A DNA stretch of 64,000 bases from Sclerurus mexicanus (Eukaryota; Chordata; Aves; Passeriformes; Furnariidae), in the NCBI GenBank assembly GCA_013396755.1, contig VWZF01006082.1, positions 376,197 through 440,196 on the forward strand, in the 5' to 3' direction. Below are positions 1 through 10,560 of the stretch, piece after piece (within the stretch, counting starts at the first letter, position 1; each line of letters starts with the position of its first letter). The notes beneath the pieces were generated by a model. It saw only the letters and a list, made by a program, of their open reading frames with translations, was not told the origin of the DNA and did not search any database. A program made the position numbers and the translations under genes.

Positions 1-355
1 GAAGGTTGTGTGGAGACCTCATAGCACCTTCCAGTGTCTGAAGGGGACCCTCAAGGAAGACTGAGAGGGACTCTTCCTCAGGAACTGTAGTCATAGGACA
101 AGAAGAAATGACTTCAGACTGAATGAGGGTAGGCTCAGATTATATATTAGGAAGAAATTCTTCACTCTGAGGGAGTGAAGCACGAACAGGTTGTCCAGAG
201 AAATTGTTGACTCCCCATTCCTGGAAGTGTTCAAAGCCAGGTTGGATGAGACTTTGAGCAACCTGGTCTAGTGAGAGGTGTCCCTGCCCGTGGCAGGGAG
301 TTGGACCTGGTTGACCTTTAAGGTCCCTTCCAACCCAAACCATTCTATGATTCTG
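1..355 (+). mobile_element. CR1 LINE 3' fragment
   Basis: This is the 3' end of a chicken-repeat-1 type LINE in sense orientation, entering from the left edge. Visible hallmarks are the segment about failing to hold lines (AGGAAGAAATTCTTCACTC near 150), the phrase TTCCTGGAAGTGTTCAAAG near 219, and the terminal GGTCCCTTCCAACCC followed by CATTCTATGATTCT. It is a dead 3' UTR fragment with no reverse transcriptase in the window. Confidence 0.93.
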
Positions 356-1180
356 TTTTGGTTTTACTCAGGTAGGGTATTTAGTTAAAAATACATCTAT
401 GAAGGAAAGTCCTTCCAAATGAAGGAAATTGAAGATATGTTAAGAGAGAAAATTACTGTAAGGTGAAAAGCCTGTAGAAGGAGCTCTCTTTTAACTCTTG
501 TTTCTAGACTTTCCAAAAACTGTCCCCAGGAGCTGCTGGTGTGCCTATTGGATTGGACTGAATTGATTTTAAATGAAAATGTGGATGAAATCATGGTTAC
601 ACAGAGATGGCACCATAGCCACCTCTTAAAACTTTTCTCACTTCTTTGGGTGAAAAGGGTTTTCAGTCATGCTTTTCTTCCACTGACACAGACACCACAC
701 AGATCTAGCTTGTTCCTCCTGGTGATGTTGCCTTTGTAGGCTGACTCCATCCCAAGAAGTAGCTGATGTGCAAACTTGGAGTGCTGAAATCTGCAGCCCT
801 GAGAGAGCTCCCGAATCAAGAATCACACGGTGGTGACACCAACTAGTTACTCAAAAGACCTCCTTTAGCTGGCTGAATACGAGCCTTAGGACATTTCATA
901 TAGTAAGAATGTTACATCATTGTATTATTCAAACCATATAGGTAACTTTACTACACTAATTAGATTAAATATATTTATAGAATTATGAAAGCATGAAACC
1001 AGCCAACAGATTATGCCACTGCTGTCTATGTTAGCACAGCCCAGCATATGATCTGGGATTTGAACTGTATTTTATTCAATATAGCTCTAAACAAGCAGGG
1101 ACTGAATTTTCATATTTTTTTGCTCATAAGACTGGAAAGGGCATTTGCACAGGGACCAAAAGGTTGAATTTAATTAATCT

Positions 1181-1202
1181 GTGTGTGTATGTGTGTGTGT
1201 AT
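1181..1202 (+). repeat. (TG)n dinucleotide repeat
   Basis: Short alternating TG run interrupted once by TA. Ordinary microsatellite. Confidence 0.85.
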
Positions 1203-1476
1203 GCCACCACAGTCACAGATCAAATTCTTCCTTTCCAAAAGGGATGTCTCTCTCTTTGAAATCTTTGAAATTGGTGTTTTAGCCAAGTTCAGTGTTTGCA
1301 TCACTCACCTCCTGTGGATGGAAACTTGCAGTGCCACCAAAAGGCGTGACCATTTTCAGGGTCCAGCTGAGACAAAAAGCTTGTCCATGGCTTCGAAGGG
1401 ACCTGACTAAGTCCTGACTCAGGTGCTGCTGTCAACCCCAGCCATGCCCAGGGCCCTCTTGCTCTTCTTGCTACAA

Positions 1477-1519
1477 CCTCCTTTCCTCCCTTCCTTCCTC
1501 CTTCCCTCCCTCCTTCCTT
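1477..1519 (+). repeat. Uninterrupted 43-base pyrimidine tract (CCTT/CCT-rich)
   Basis: Every base from 1477 to 1519 is C or T, arranged as imperfect CCTT/CCTCC units. Low-complexity polypyrimidine:polypurine DNA. Confidence 0.85.
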
Positions 1520-4370
1520 GAGCTCTCAACAAGGGAGCCGCTGGAATGGGTGAAATCCTGTAAGGAGACGCCCTCTGCAGGTCGCTCCCGGTTTTACTTG
1601 GCATCTGCAAGCGAAGTATCTTTTTTGGGAATTCTTGACACAGTGGTCCTGAAAAATCAGCATATCCTACTACACTTGGAGGAAAACGAGTTTCCCTGAC
1701 TCTCGTTGCCAAAGGTTTTCTTTAAAATCAGTGCTTCTGGCAAGTGATACGTATCTCTTCTCTTTTGATGATATCAGCAAAACCTATAGTGTGTTTATTA
1801 ATATTCATAGTGGTAGAGACTGTAATCAGGAACGAGAGCTTTGTTTTAATTTTGACATGTTTTTAGATGGCAAGAAGAGTCCTGTAACTATTTTACCTCG
1901 ATATTTTGTTCCTTATTTTCTTGCTGAATCTTACTATCAGGAGATAGAAATGTATTTCTTTTGAACCTTGTTTTTCCTCTAAGTCAGTGATACCAGGTTA
2001 GATCAAATAAACTCCAGCAGGCAGGATGTGGAGAAATGAGCCAAAATGAATCATGCAATTTTTTGTGTGTCTAGACATTTGATAACTCACCTAAAGTCCA
2101 TCTTTGTTAGCTGGTAATTCTCCAGTGTTATCAGTGAATTCTTTCATCTTGCATGTTTGCTTGTTCTGTGGGGGGTTTTATTGTGAATCTTGCAGGAAAA
2201 AAAAGCACTTTTCCTATTTTTTTTTTAATTTTATAATTCAATTTTGGACATGATTCTAAATACCTTAACATGTTAAGGTTTGGTAGGGGGCTCAAAATCA
2301 TAGATACAATCTCATTTAATTCTGTGAGCAGGCAGGAGGGTACATTCAATTAATGAAGTTATACACTAATAACATACTCTGAAAAACTTGCGATGACAGG
2401 GATTCACCTGCTGCCTACCTTTTATGAACTTGATACCATCAAGTTGTTTAAATGAATGTTTATGATGTACATGAGAAGTATCACACACATACAGTCTCTG
2501 CACAAAATGATGTTTTCATATGGCTCAGGTTTAGCTTCTGTGTGCTCAGCTGATTCCAACAGAAGCAGAAGGGAGTCACCACAGGACTCCTTTGCTCCCA
2601 CTCTTTTCTGTCTACCACCCTCCCATCACCAGACATGAACAGAAAAGACGCTATTTTGATTTGGAATTGGGACAGGAAGAAAACCCCCAGGAAGATATCC
2701 TGGGGGGTTCCTGTGCTCTGTGTCTGGTAACAACAGTTAATTAGAAAGCAGAGTTTATAATCACTTCGTAAATAACACAGCAAATTGAGAAAGTACTTAT
2801 AAATTGGTTTTGGTTTAAGTACACAAAAATACAGGACACTCTTCCGGAGCAATTTCCTCCATGCCAGAGAGTATTAAATGTACATGTGCAATAATGGAGA
2901 TTAGTATGTCCCATAGGAAATCAATCCTATTGGAGATACATAGATGAATTGGGAGGCCAAAATGATAAAATTGCAGATGTTGCTGTGTTTGGCTGGTGTC
3001 AAAGATTACTCTGTCCCATCTTCTTATGACTGGCATCAGCTTCAGCACTGAAGTAAGTATGTAGTGGGCACTGCTATGAGATGATGGACAGTGTTTATAG
3101 AGACCGTACTGTTATGAAGGTATTTTTTATTTAAGATTTCCACAGATGGATTTTTGCAAATAGCTTGTATCAGCAATTGAATCTGTTTAGTTTAAAATCA
3201 GTAAATAGAAAAGTTGTTGCTTTAGAACAACATATTGTTGTAGCTCTATCTTAGTATTAGAGTTGACTTGGTATAGCATTTCTTCAGTCTTGAATGAAGT
3301 AAGAGCAGGAGAAAAAGAATTTTAAATAACTTATAAAATTTACAGATTCCTAGAACCTCTCAGATCTACCTTATAAATTTGAGACTACATCTCTGATCAC
3401 AGACCATTCATATAATTATCCAGAATTTTGTGCAAAAGATGTGGAAAACTAACAGGTTTCTTTTTTTTTCAATAATAGAATAAAAGCCTAATTTGCACTC
3501 AGAATTTACAGTCAGCAAATAAAGATTAAATCTTTTGCTAGACTAAATGACTAAAATATTTTCCACCACAGTCTTAGGATGATTTGAGCTGGGGAAGCTG
3601 GGCAGGTTATGAACTAGTGGGATTTGTAAAGGTAAAACACTAAAGAAATCTTGGCTGAAGTTTGAGGGTGTGAAAGCAATGGCAGCTCATCCAGGCTCCA
3701 GCCCTGCACAGAGCACTATATTTCTGATCAAGTCAAGTGTTTCTGCTAATGCATTCATGGTTAAAAAATCTGAAAGTGGTCAAAGATCAGCAGTTTGTGG
3801 TCTGGATTTGCTTATGCCTTTGAACTGCAGTGTTTTCTGTCTAATGCTGGTCCCAGCAACTCTTGGTAAAGGGCAGCACAAGAGCTGAAGCCTATTCAAG
3901 TTGGGCTGCTGCATCAAAACCACAGCTGGCAGGAGAGAAGAACACGCATTCTGCAGCTGCTTTGTAGGATCTCTTGCAACAGCCAGGGACCTGAGGACTT
4001 TCTCTGATTTAGTTTCTGATAGCCAGTAACTCTTGGGCTCCTGATTATATGTAACATGTATAAGGATCTTTGAACATAGTGGTTAATTAACAAATCAGAA
4101 AATAACTTGGAAAAAGACATGAATTTTCTTTTTGTGAATATAGAAAGGAGATTGTATGGTGAACTAATCAGAGACCCTTTCTTCTCCAAGTGATACAATA
4201 ACATATACAGAATTTTAAAAAATATGTTATTTGTCTATATGAAATTTCAACAGTTCATTGGTTGGGGAAAGATGACTACCCTCCTCCCCCTATGCACACA
4301 TTCTCTCCTGATGGTTCTTTTTCACTGACAGGTTCATCTATTCACCTAAATAAGAATTGCCTTTGTCATT

Positions 4371-4390
4371 TTATTTTTGTTTCTTTTCAG
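4371..4390 (+). other. Splice acceptor before the claudin coding exon
   Basis: A run of T/C bases ends in CAG at 4388-4390, giving a strong consensus acceptor 58 bases before the claudin ATG. The frame stays open through the tract, so the claudin could be read from a non-ATG codon at 4377. The pyrimidine tract is better explained as intron end. The exon would then begin at 4391 with a 58-base 5' UTR part. Confidence 0.65.
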
Positions 4391-4448
4391 TGCCTCCCTC
4401 TCTTCACATGGCAACCGTGTCTGCGACAGAGCAGAAGACCCGCAGAGG

Positions 4449-5093
4449 ATGAGCTCCCTGGTCAGTGCCTCGCACCTCCAGCTAGCTGCCTTTGCTCTGG
4501 GTACGATAGGCTGGATCTTGTGCACTGTTTCAATGGGAATTGTGGAATGGAGAGTGTGGCATGTGGACAACACCACCGTCATCTCCTCTGGCATTGCCTG
4601 GGTGGGGATTTGGAAAGTCTGCTTTATCACTTATCTTCACGTCTCGCCTGGCTACAGAGAACAGTTCTGCCATAAATTCAACAGCTATGACTCCTTCATC
4701 CCCCAAGAAATTTTTGCTGCTCAGGGTCTCCTGCTGGTTGCCATGTTCATGGGCTTGTTGGGACTGGCTGCTACAATATTTGCTCTGAGAAATGTGTATA
4801 TGGGAATCACTCACAAAACTCTCATTACCCCTTTTTTCCTGGTGGGTGGCTTCTTCTACATATTTTCTGGTCTGTGCATCCTAATTCCCGTCAGCTGGAA
4901 TTTCTATTCTGTAACACACAACCAGAGCATTGCTTTTCCTCCTTCCTACTACATGCCCTCCAGTCCAGTGGCACAGGAAGCTGGTGCTGCAATTCCCGTC
5001 GGGATTGTGGCTGTCATCCTCCTGCTGCTAAGTGGGACTTTTTCTCTCTTGTACAGGTTTCCGGTCACCACAAACATTATCACAAAATTCTGA
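4449..5093 (+). CDS. CLDN34: Claudin, four-pass tight-junction protein (claudin-34 type)
   Basis: This encodes a complete 214-aa claudin in one exon. Claudins are plasma-membrane proteins that form or modulate paracellular barriers at tight junctions. Membrane helix 1 is about residues 10-30. The first extracellular loop carries the family signature W34, G53-I54-W55, C58 and C74. Further helices lie at about 90-113, 125-147 and 181-202, with a second extracellular loop about 148-180. The start is the ATG after AGAGG (A at -3), which gives a length normal for the family. NTT (41-43) and NQS (158-160) are possible extracellular glycosylation sequons. Oddities: Q92 sits where many claudins have Arg at the start of helix 2, and the tail after helix 4 is only about a dozen residues and ends Lys-Phe, without the Tyr-Val PDZ-binding end of classic claudins. 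The claudin call is firm; the CLDN34 assignment rests on overall resemblance, the lack of an intron in the coding part and the presumed neighbourhood. Confidence 0.9.
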   Translation: MSSLVSASHLQLAAFALGTIGWILCTVSMGIVEWRVWHVDNTTVISSGIAWVGIWKVCFITYLHVSPGYREQFCHKFNSYDSFIPQEIFAAQGLLLVAMFMGLLGLAATIFALRNVYMGITHKTLITPFFLVGGFFYIFSGLCILIPVSWNFYSVTHNQSIAFPPSYYMPSSPVAQEAGAAIPVGIVAVILLLLSGTFSLLYRFPVTTNIITKF

Positions 5094-5451
5094 CAGGACA
5101 AATCCCCTCATGTTATTTCAGAACAGGAGCATAGTCAAGAGATAAGGACAGCAGCATGAGTGGTTGTATAGTTAAGAAACTGCAGATTTTAATTTTATTC
5201 TATAAAAACCAAGCTATTTTCTTATATAAACCGGTTGAGTTACCATCTTAATTGTTACATATGACCAGAGGTTCATATTTGAAATAATTGCTGTTGAGCA
5301 GCAACTGTGATTAAATTTTGCCAGTTGTCTTCTTTTGTATATACAAACACTATTGATTAATTTATTTTTTGTGTAAAATATTAACCATGCTCAAAGAGCT
5401 GATTCTGAAAGAACTGTCTTGTTAGAAAAATGTGAACTAACAAATATTAAA
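5094..5451 (+). other. Probable 3' UTR of the claudin gene
   Basis: AT-rich non-coding sequence follows the TGA stop. No AATAAA is seen nearby. The variant signal ATTAAA occurs at 5446-5451, followed by a T/G-rich stretch, so this is a plausible but unproven polyadenylation point. Confidence 0.4.
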
Positions 5452-7384
5452 TGTGAATTTGTTTCCTTGTTGGTACTAAGCTCTTTTGTCCATTATTTAA
5501 TTACAGCTGTAGCAAAGTATGTTTTGTGACAAGTCAAGACTTTTAAAACCAATAATATAGGTGTCATCATGGTTATGTCAAATGACTCTTCCCTGAATTG
5601 TCTAACAAATGTCTTGCCAGTTTCTCTTCTTCCTCTAGGGCATATAAAGAGCTGGGTCTTTGTTGCTTCTGTTTTTCTTTCAAGCTATTTGCATTTTATG
5701 TTGCAACATGTTTGCCTGTGGGGAAGGTGCGCTCTTAGTTCCTAACTCAGGCAGAGCCAAAAAGTCTGCAAGTGTTTGCTTCTTCATCAGACACTTCACT
5801 GAATCCAAAGGCCTTGCAAAAGACAGAAACAACTTGTACAAGTTACTACAAAGCTGATGTCAAAATTGGTGCTCTCAGTAACCAAGTCTATTCAGTGCAA
5901 ATTTCAGGGTATGATTCATCTGATGTAGACATCTCTATCTAAACCGGTCACTTCAGGCTCTGTAATCAATGTAGAGACAAAGACAGCCTTTTTCCAAAAT
6001 ATAGATGCCTCGAATGGTTGGGAGATGACATTCTCCCTAAAAACCTGTTTCTCTTAACCCACTGTAATGGCCATAATTACCACAGTTGCTAACTCTGGCA
6101 CATACAACTAATTTTCACCTAAGCAAAAAAAACCAACCAAACAAACCAAACATAGAAAAGAAAAGAATCTCCCAAATGCTGCAATAAGGACAATAAAGAA
6201 AACCAAATTCAGAGGTTGGGAAGAGTAAGCAAATAGGGTTGACAAATTGACGATGTTTTGAAAGATGTCCTCAAAAAGGTATTACACTTTCAAAGAAATG
6301 CTTCAGGAATGTAATTAACTTAGCTTTACTCTTTTAATTGTCCTCCATTTTTTAAAGTACTCATAGATTCAGAGAAGGAAAAAAAGAAAATGTAACAAAA
6401 ATGTAATAATTCTTGTACATTGCAAGACAAGGTAAAATGCCAGCAGCACAGGTCATCTTGCTGGCAGCTGTTACTACCCCAGCTTGTCCTAGCACTCCAA
6501 TTTTTCCTGCACATCTTCCACATGGTCTTGACTTTGCTGTACTGTCTGACTATATAGAAACTACACAGCACCATCCTATCCTCTCCAGTCACTTCTGAAA
6601 CAGCAGCTTATCTCATCATTGGTAATATTTCCATTGCTGGAAGAATTTATCTTTTGACCGTTTACAATGCTGTCAAGCACTTTCAAGTGCTGTTTCAATG
6701 AAAGCAGTTTAATAGCTTGTTTATTATATATTTTCTGTGTGATTTCAAATGTACATCCTTTACAATGTTGGTAGGTTTCAGTTTTAAAGGTGCAAATCAA
6801 TAGAACTGTTCTCTCTTCCCACAGGGCCTACAGTAATATTAGATTATATTGTATTGTGGTTGCAAGGAGAAAAGATCTAGCCATGTGTTTCTGCCAGCAC
6901 TTCCCCACACTAGTACACTACCAGTATTTGCTGGCTAGGAGTTAGAACTGTATTTCTTAGCTATATTCATTAAATTATTGGGTTCAATTTACATTTATTT
7001 TTCTTGGATATATATATAAAAAAAAAAAAAAAGGAACAAACATCACCAGATATATGCCGAGTTTCCGTGTTGCTGCCACTGCTTTTTCCATCAGGGATTA
7101 TGTTGATCTGTCCTGATGTGTGGATATGAAATACTGGTGCTATGTCAAATGCAGACTAGATGGTGAGGAAATTCCTCAGCTAAACAGTGAAACAGATTAC
7201 CTAAGGAGATATATGGGGTTTAAAATAAAGCTTTGTCAAAAAAAAGTTTAGGCAAATAGTGCCATGAAGACTGTAGGTATGAGAGAGCCCATCTCAGGAC
7301 AGAGGGGTGATCTGGAGGGGTCTCTTGGCATCCTTTCCCAGTCTATTGATAGTCCCTGAAGAAAAGATAAAGGAAAAAAACCTT
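5452..7384. other. Intergenic non-coding DNA
   Basis: No gene or recognisable transposon seen. Contains a TA run joined to 15 consecutive A bases at 7009-7032 and otherwise AT-rich unique sequence. Confidence 0.7.
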
Positions 7385-7741
7385 ACAGAATCACAGAACA
7401 TTTAGGTTGGAAAAAACCTCTGAGATCAAGTCCAACCTTTGGCTGATGATCACTTGGTCAACTAGACCATGGCACTGGTTGTTTCTTGAATGCCTCCAAG
7501 GATGTTGACTCCACCGCCTACCTGGGCAGTCCATTCCAGTGCCTGACAACCCTTTCAGTGAAGAAATCCTCCTGATGTGCAGCCTGAACTTCCCCTGGTG
7601 CAGTGTGAGGCCATTTCCTCTTGTCCTTTCACTAGTAGCCTGGGAGAAGAGACCAGGCTCCCACCTGGCTACCATCTCCTTTCAGGTAGTTGTAGAGAGA
7701 GTGATAAGGTCACCTATGAGCCTCCTTTTCTCCAGGCTAAT
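7385..7741 (-). mobile_element. CR1 LINE 3' fragment, antisense
   Basis: Starts with the reverse-complemented CR1 tail (ACAGAATCACAGAAC, then TTTAGGTTGG) and runs through CCATTCCAGTGCCTGACAAC and TTCCTCTTGTCCT to CTCCAGGCTAA, all standard antisense CR1 3' sequence. It is truncated at the 5' end of the element and is non-functional. Confidence 0.93.
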
Positions 7742-9944
7742 ATTAGCTTAGAACAAGGGAGAGGCAAATCTTCCATTGATTTCAAAGGGATTGAGCCAGT
7801 CTGACCTTGATCCCTCAGGGCTGTATGATTCATTAAAATGAAGTGAATGTTTGCGTTCATTACGATTTTGATATTGGAGGAAAGTAAAGCCCCTGTGCTT
7901 TTACCTCACCAGCAAGGAGGCATAGTTTCTTTGTGCTTATTTTCATGACACATTTATTTTAGAATTTGAGAAGCTAAATTACCTTGCAGTAATTCGTTAC
8001 CAAGTCAGTTGTGCTTGTATGGGTATTTTTAGGGTTATCTGTAAAATCAGGCAGCTGAAGTGATCTTGGTTTGAAACTCAAAAATGCAAGACTATTCTGA
8101 AAGGCTATTTTTAACCTAGGTTGCTTTAGGGACCTGCTTTACAGCCTGGCCCCACAATCATTTGTAGGAGCACAGCTGAGGACAGGCAGCAAGCTGTAAT
8201 GCAGAGAGCAGTGTGTGGTCAGGGCTTTGAGGTAGAGAGATAAGGGGCAAAAACCTCTTAAGCAAATTTCACCACCGAAGAGATCATATCGTGAAGCTCC
8301 ATCTCCAGCTTCAGTGCAGACTAGGACCTGCTGCCTTCCCAGTGACAGCACCGCTTGCCTTGTGGGCTCCACCCTGTCTAGGAATGTCTCCACGCTGGCC
8401 TCAGTCTACACATAAGCCAGTCTCGCTTTATTTTTTTCTGAGTTGACAATAAACAAGTACCTTGTGATTCACTCACATGTCTGAATTCACTGCTGGGGGA
8501 ACGATCAGAATACCAAGACTCCCTTTGAGTTCTGCTGAGTATCTAGGTATAATGATAAGGCCCTATCTTAGACCTTCATAACATACTCCTTGGCACTAAT
8601 CTACCACAGGATGCATTTTGTTAACCTCATTTACATGTACCCTTCTCCCTCAACTGTCCATTCATAGCCACAGACTAAAAAAATGTAGGAATACATACAT
8701 ATTCCTCTAGGATGGATGTGCAAATAGAAAATGGAGCTGAACAGTGCCTAACAGTAAAACAGCCCCACAGCACAAAGGCTGCTGAGATTTTCCCCCAGAT
8801 GAATATGCAATTTGGACCAGTGTCATTTGTGTTCAGGCAAAGGAAGAGAGATGAACCGGAGACATTGTACTGCAGAATAGGTCATCAAATTAGTCAGATT
8901 AAGTCAGTATACAAAATTTTTATTTGAGTCAGCAGCTTTACATGAAGACAGTCTTAATTGCCGATTTAGCTGATTAAAAGCAATGCTAGGCTCAGAAAGA
9001 AATCTTTGTTGTCACATGGCTTATGGTATATTACAATGATGAGAAGGAGGGTGTTTTTCAGGGATATTTTTAGACCTTGGACCATTTTCCTCTTAGAATG
9101 GAAAAAGTGAAATGTCACAGCCAATTTCCTGCTCTTTAGGCCATTAAATCCTTTAGGACAAAGAGTTTTTGCTTTAAAAAAATGTTAGTCTGGCTGGCAT
9201 GGTGTTTAACAGCAAATTGTTTTCTTAAAATAGGAAACCAATGTACATTAAATTAAAGGTTCCCAGAAGAGACATGTTCTCTGTGAAAAATATACCTTTT
9301 TCAAAACCAAACTGGGATTCCTTTCTTTCTTGGCAACATCTGTATTGTCAAATGTAGTATCGGCTCACAAAAACATATTTTTCAACCAACCTATTTCCCT
9401 TTCCACTACTCAAATAATTTACTCTGTTTCCCTTGCTTAAAAGAGTTCAGTAATTAGCACAGTGCTTTGGAGTGTGCCAACTGTATGCCAAACAAGAAAA
9501 TGTAAGTGAATCTCATATCAGAATTATAAAGCAAATAAATGCCAGCTCCAGACACGAAGTACAGCACGAGCTGTTAAGATGCAGTTCACAGTGTCGCATC
9601 ACCCCCTTTTTCTTGGGTTATATGTGGCAAAGACCAAGTGTGAAGTTAACTCCCAGAAGGCTATTTTGACAAGTATATACATTCTGAATGTCTGACATTC
9701 TGATACAGAAGGCCACACTGCAAAACAGCAGGGAGGGGGCCCAGCATGCCCACATCTAACTACACCGGCTTCGGCAGAGTCCTCCTTGGTGGCAACGATT
9801 CAGGTGGGAACTACATCTTTTTGCAGCACTGCGGCCATCAGGGACCCCACTGAGTGAGTGCTGGCAGCAGCCACCTGTGCTAAACTCCACTCTGCTGCCC
9901 AGCCCAGGCAGTAAAATAATTTGTTGCACTTCCCTTCCACCCCA
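7742..9944. other. Intergenic non-coding DNA between claudin and first claudin pseudogene
   Basis: Unique AT-rich sequence with no supported gene. The segment just before the pseudogene (9.72-9.94 kb) is GC-richer and could contain further unrecognised 5' remnants of that copy. Confidence 0.6.
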
Positions 9945-10560
9945 GTGTATTCATCCTGGCTGCATTTGCCCATGGCATAGCTGTGGCTGCACCCAGAGGT
10001 GTCTGGACCACGGCCTGTTTGGCACAACCTTCAGCATCAGGTATGCTGGGCTGGGTGTCACCTCCAGTGCAGCACCAAGCACAGTTAACCAAGGATACCT
10101 CTGTCGTCTCCTCCAGCACTGCTCAGGTGCTCAGGTGGGAACTGGAAAACTTGAGTGGTCGCTGCAGAGTCTTCAGGGACTTTTGAATAAAGGTCTGTCA
10201 CAGAGTCAGGCTCAGTGAAGACATTACCCCTGGAAACCCTGGTTGTTCAGAAGTTTTCACTGGCTGCTGCGATCCTGGGTGCATTAGGAAAAAACTACAA
10301 GTTTTCCTCTGAGAAATAGTTATAAGGGCTGTACTCAAAATCCACATATCAGCTTTTTCCTAGCTGGGGGGATGTAGAAAATGATCGCTGGCCTATGTGT
10401 GAGCTGCAGTTTCTGTTCTGCAGTGCGAGCCACAGTGTTTCATTTCCCTCTCTCCCCACACCAGCCTGGGGCACAGGAAGCCACTGCTGCCACTCCTACC
10501 GGCATCCCTGATCCTGCCCCTTGTGAGTGAGACCCTTTCTTTTTAACATAAACATGCCAT
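9945..10560 (+). pseudogene. Decayed claudin copy 1 (claudin-34-like)
   Basis: This is a broken paralogue of the claudin at 4449-5093, colinear with it. Recognisable pieces are a helix-1 remnant near 9957 (reading Leu-Ala-Ala-Phe-Ala), a first-loop remnant at 10091-10150 (Asp-Thr-Ser-Val-Val-Ser-Ser) and a helix-2 remnant near 10258 sharing ACTGGCTGCT with the gene. The second-loop/helix-4 remnant is at 10401-10545, where Ala-Gln-Glu-Ala-Thr-Ala-Ala matches the gene's AQEAGAA. The distance from the first-loop to the second-loop marker is 298 bases here and 314 in the intact gene. Several frameshifts and stops separate the pieces and the family Trp/Cys signature is lost. It cannot make a claudin. 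Boundaries are approximate. The pieces being in order and on the same strand argues for an ancient tandem copy. Confidence 0.75.

Larger units (their letters stand above)
356..4370. other. Non-coding stretch, probable intron or upstream region of the claudin gene
   Basis: No ORF here has coding character; the longest open stretches (about 120 codons, minus strand near 2.5-2.85 kb) match nothing I know. The region ends in a good splice acceptor for the claudin exon, so at least its right part is probably intron. It holds a short TG run and a pyrimidine tract (listed separately). No upstream promoter or CpG island is visible in this stretch, so a first non-coding exon may lie left of the window. 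Confidence 0.6.
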
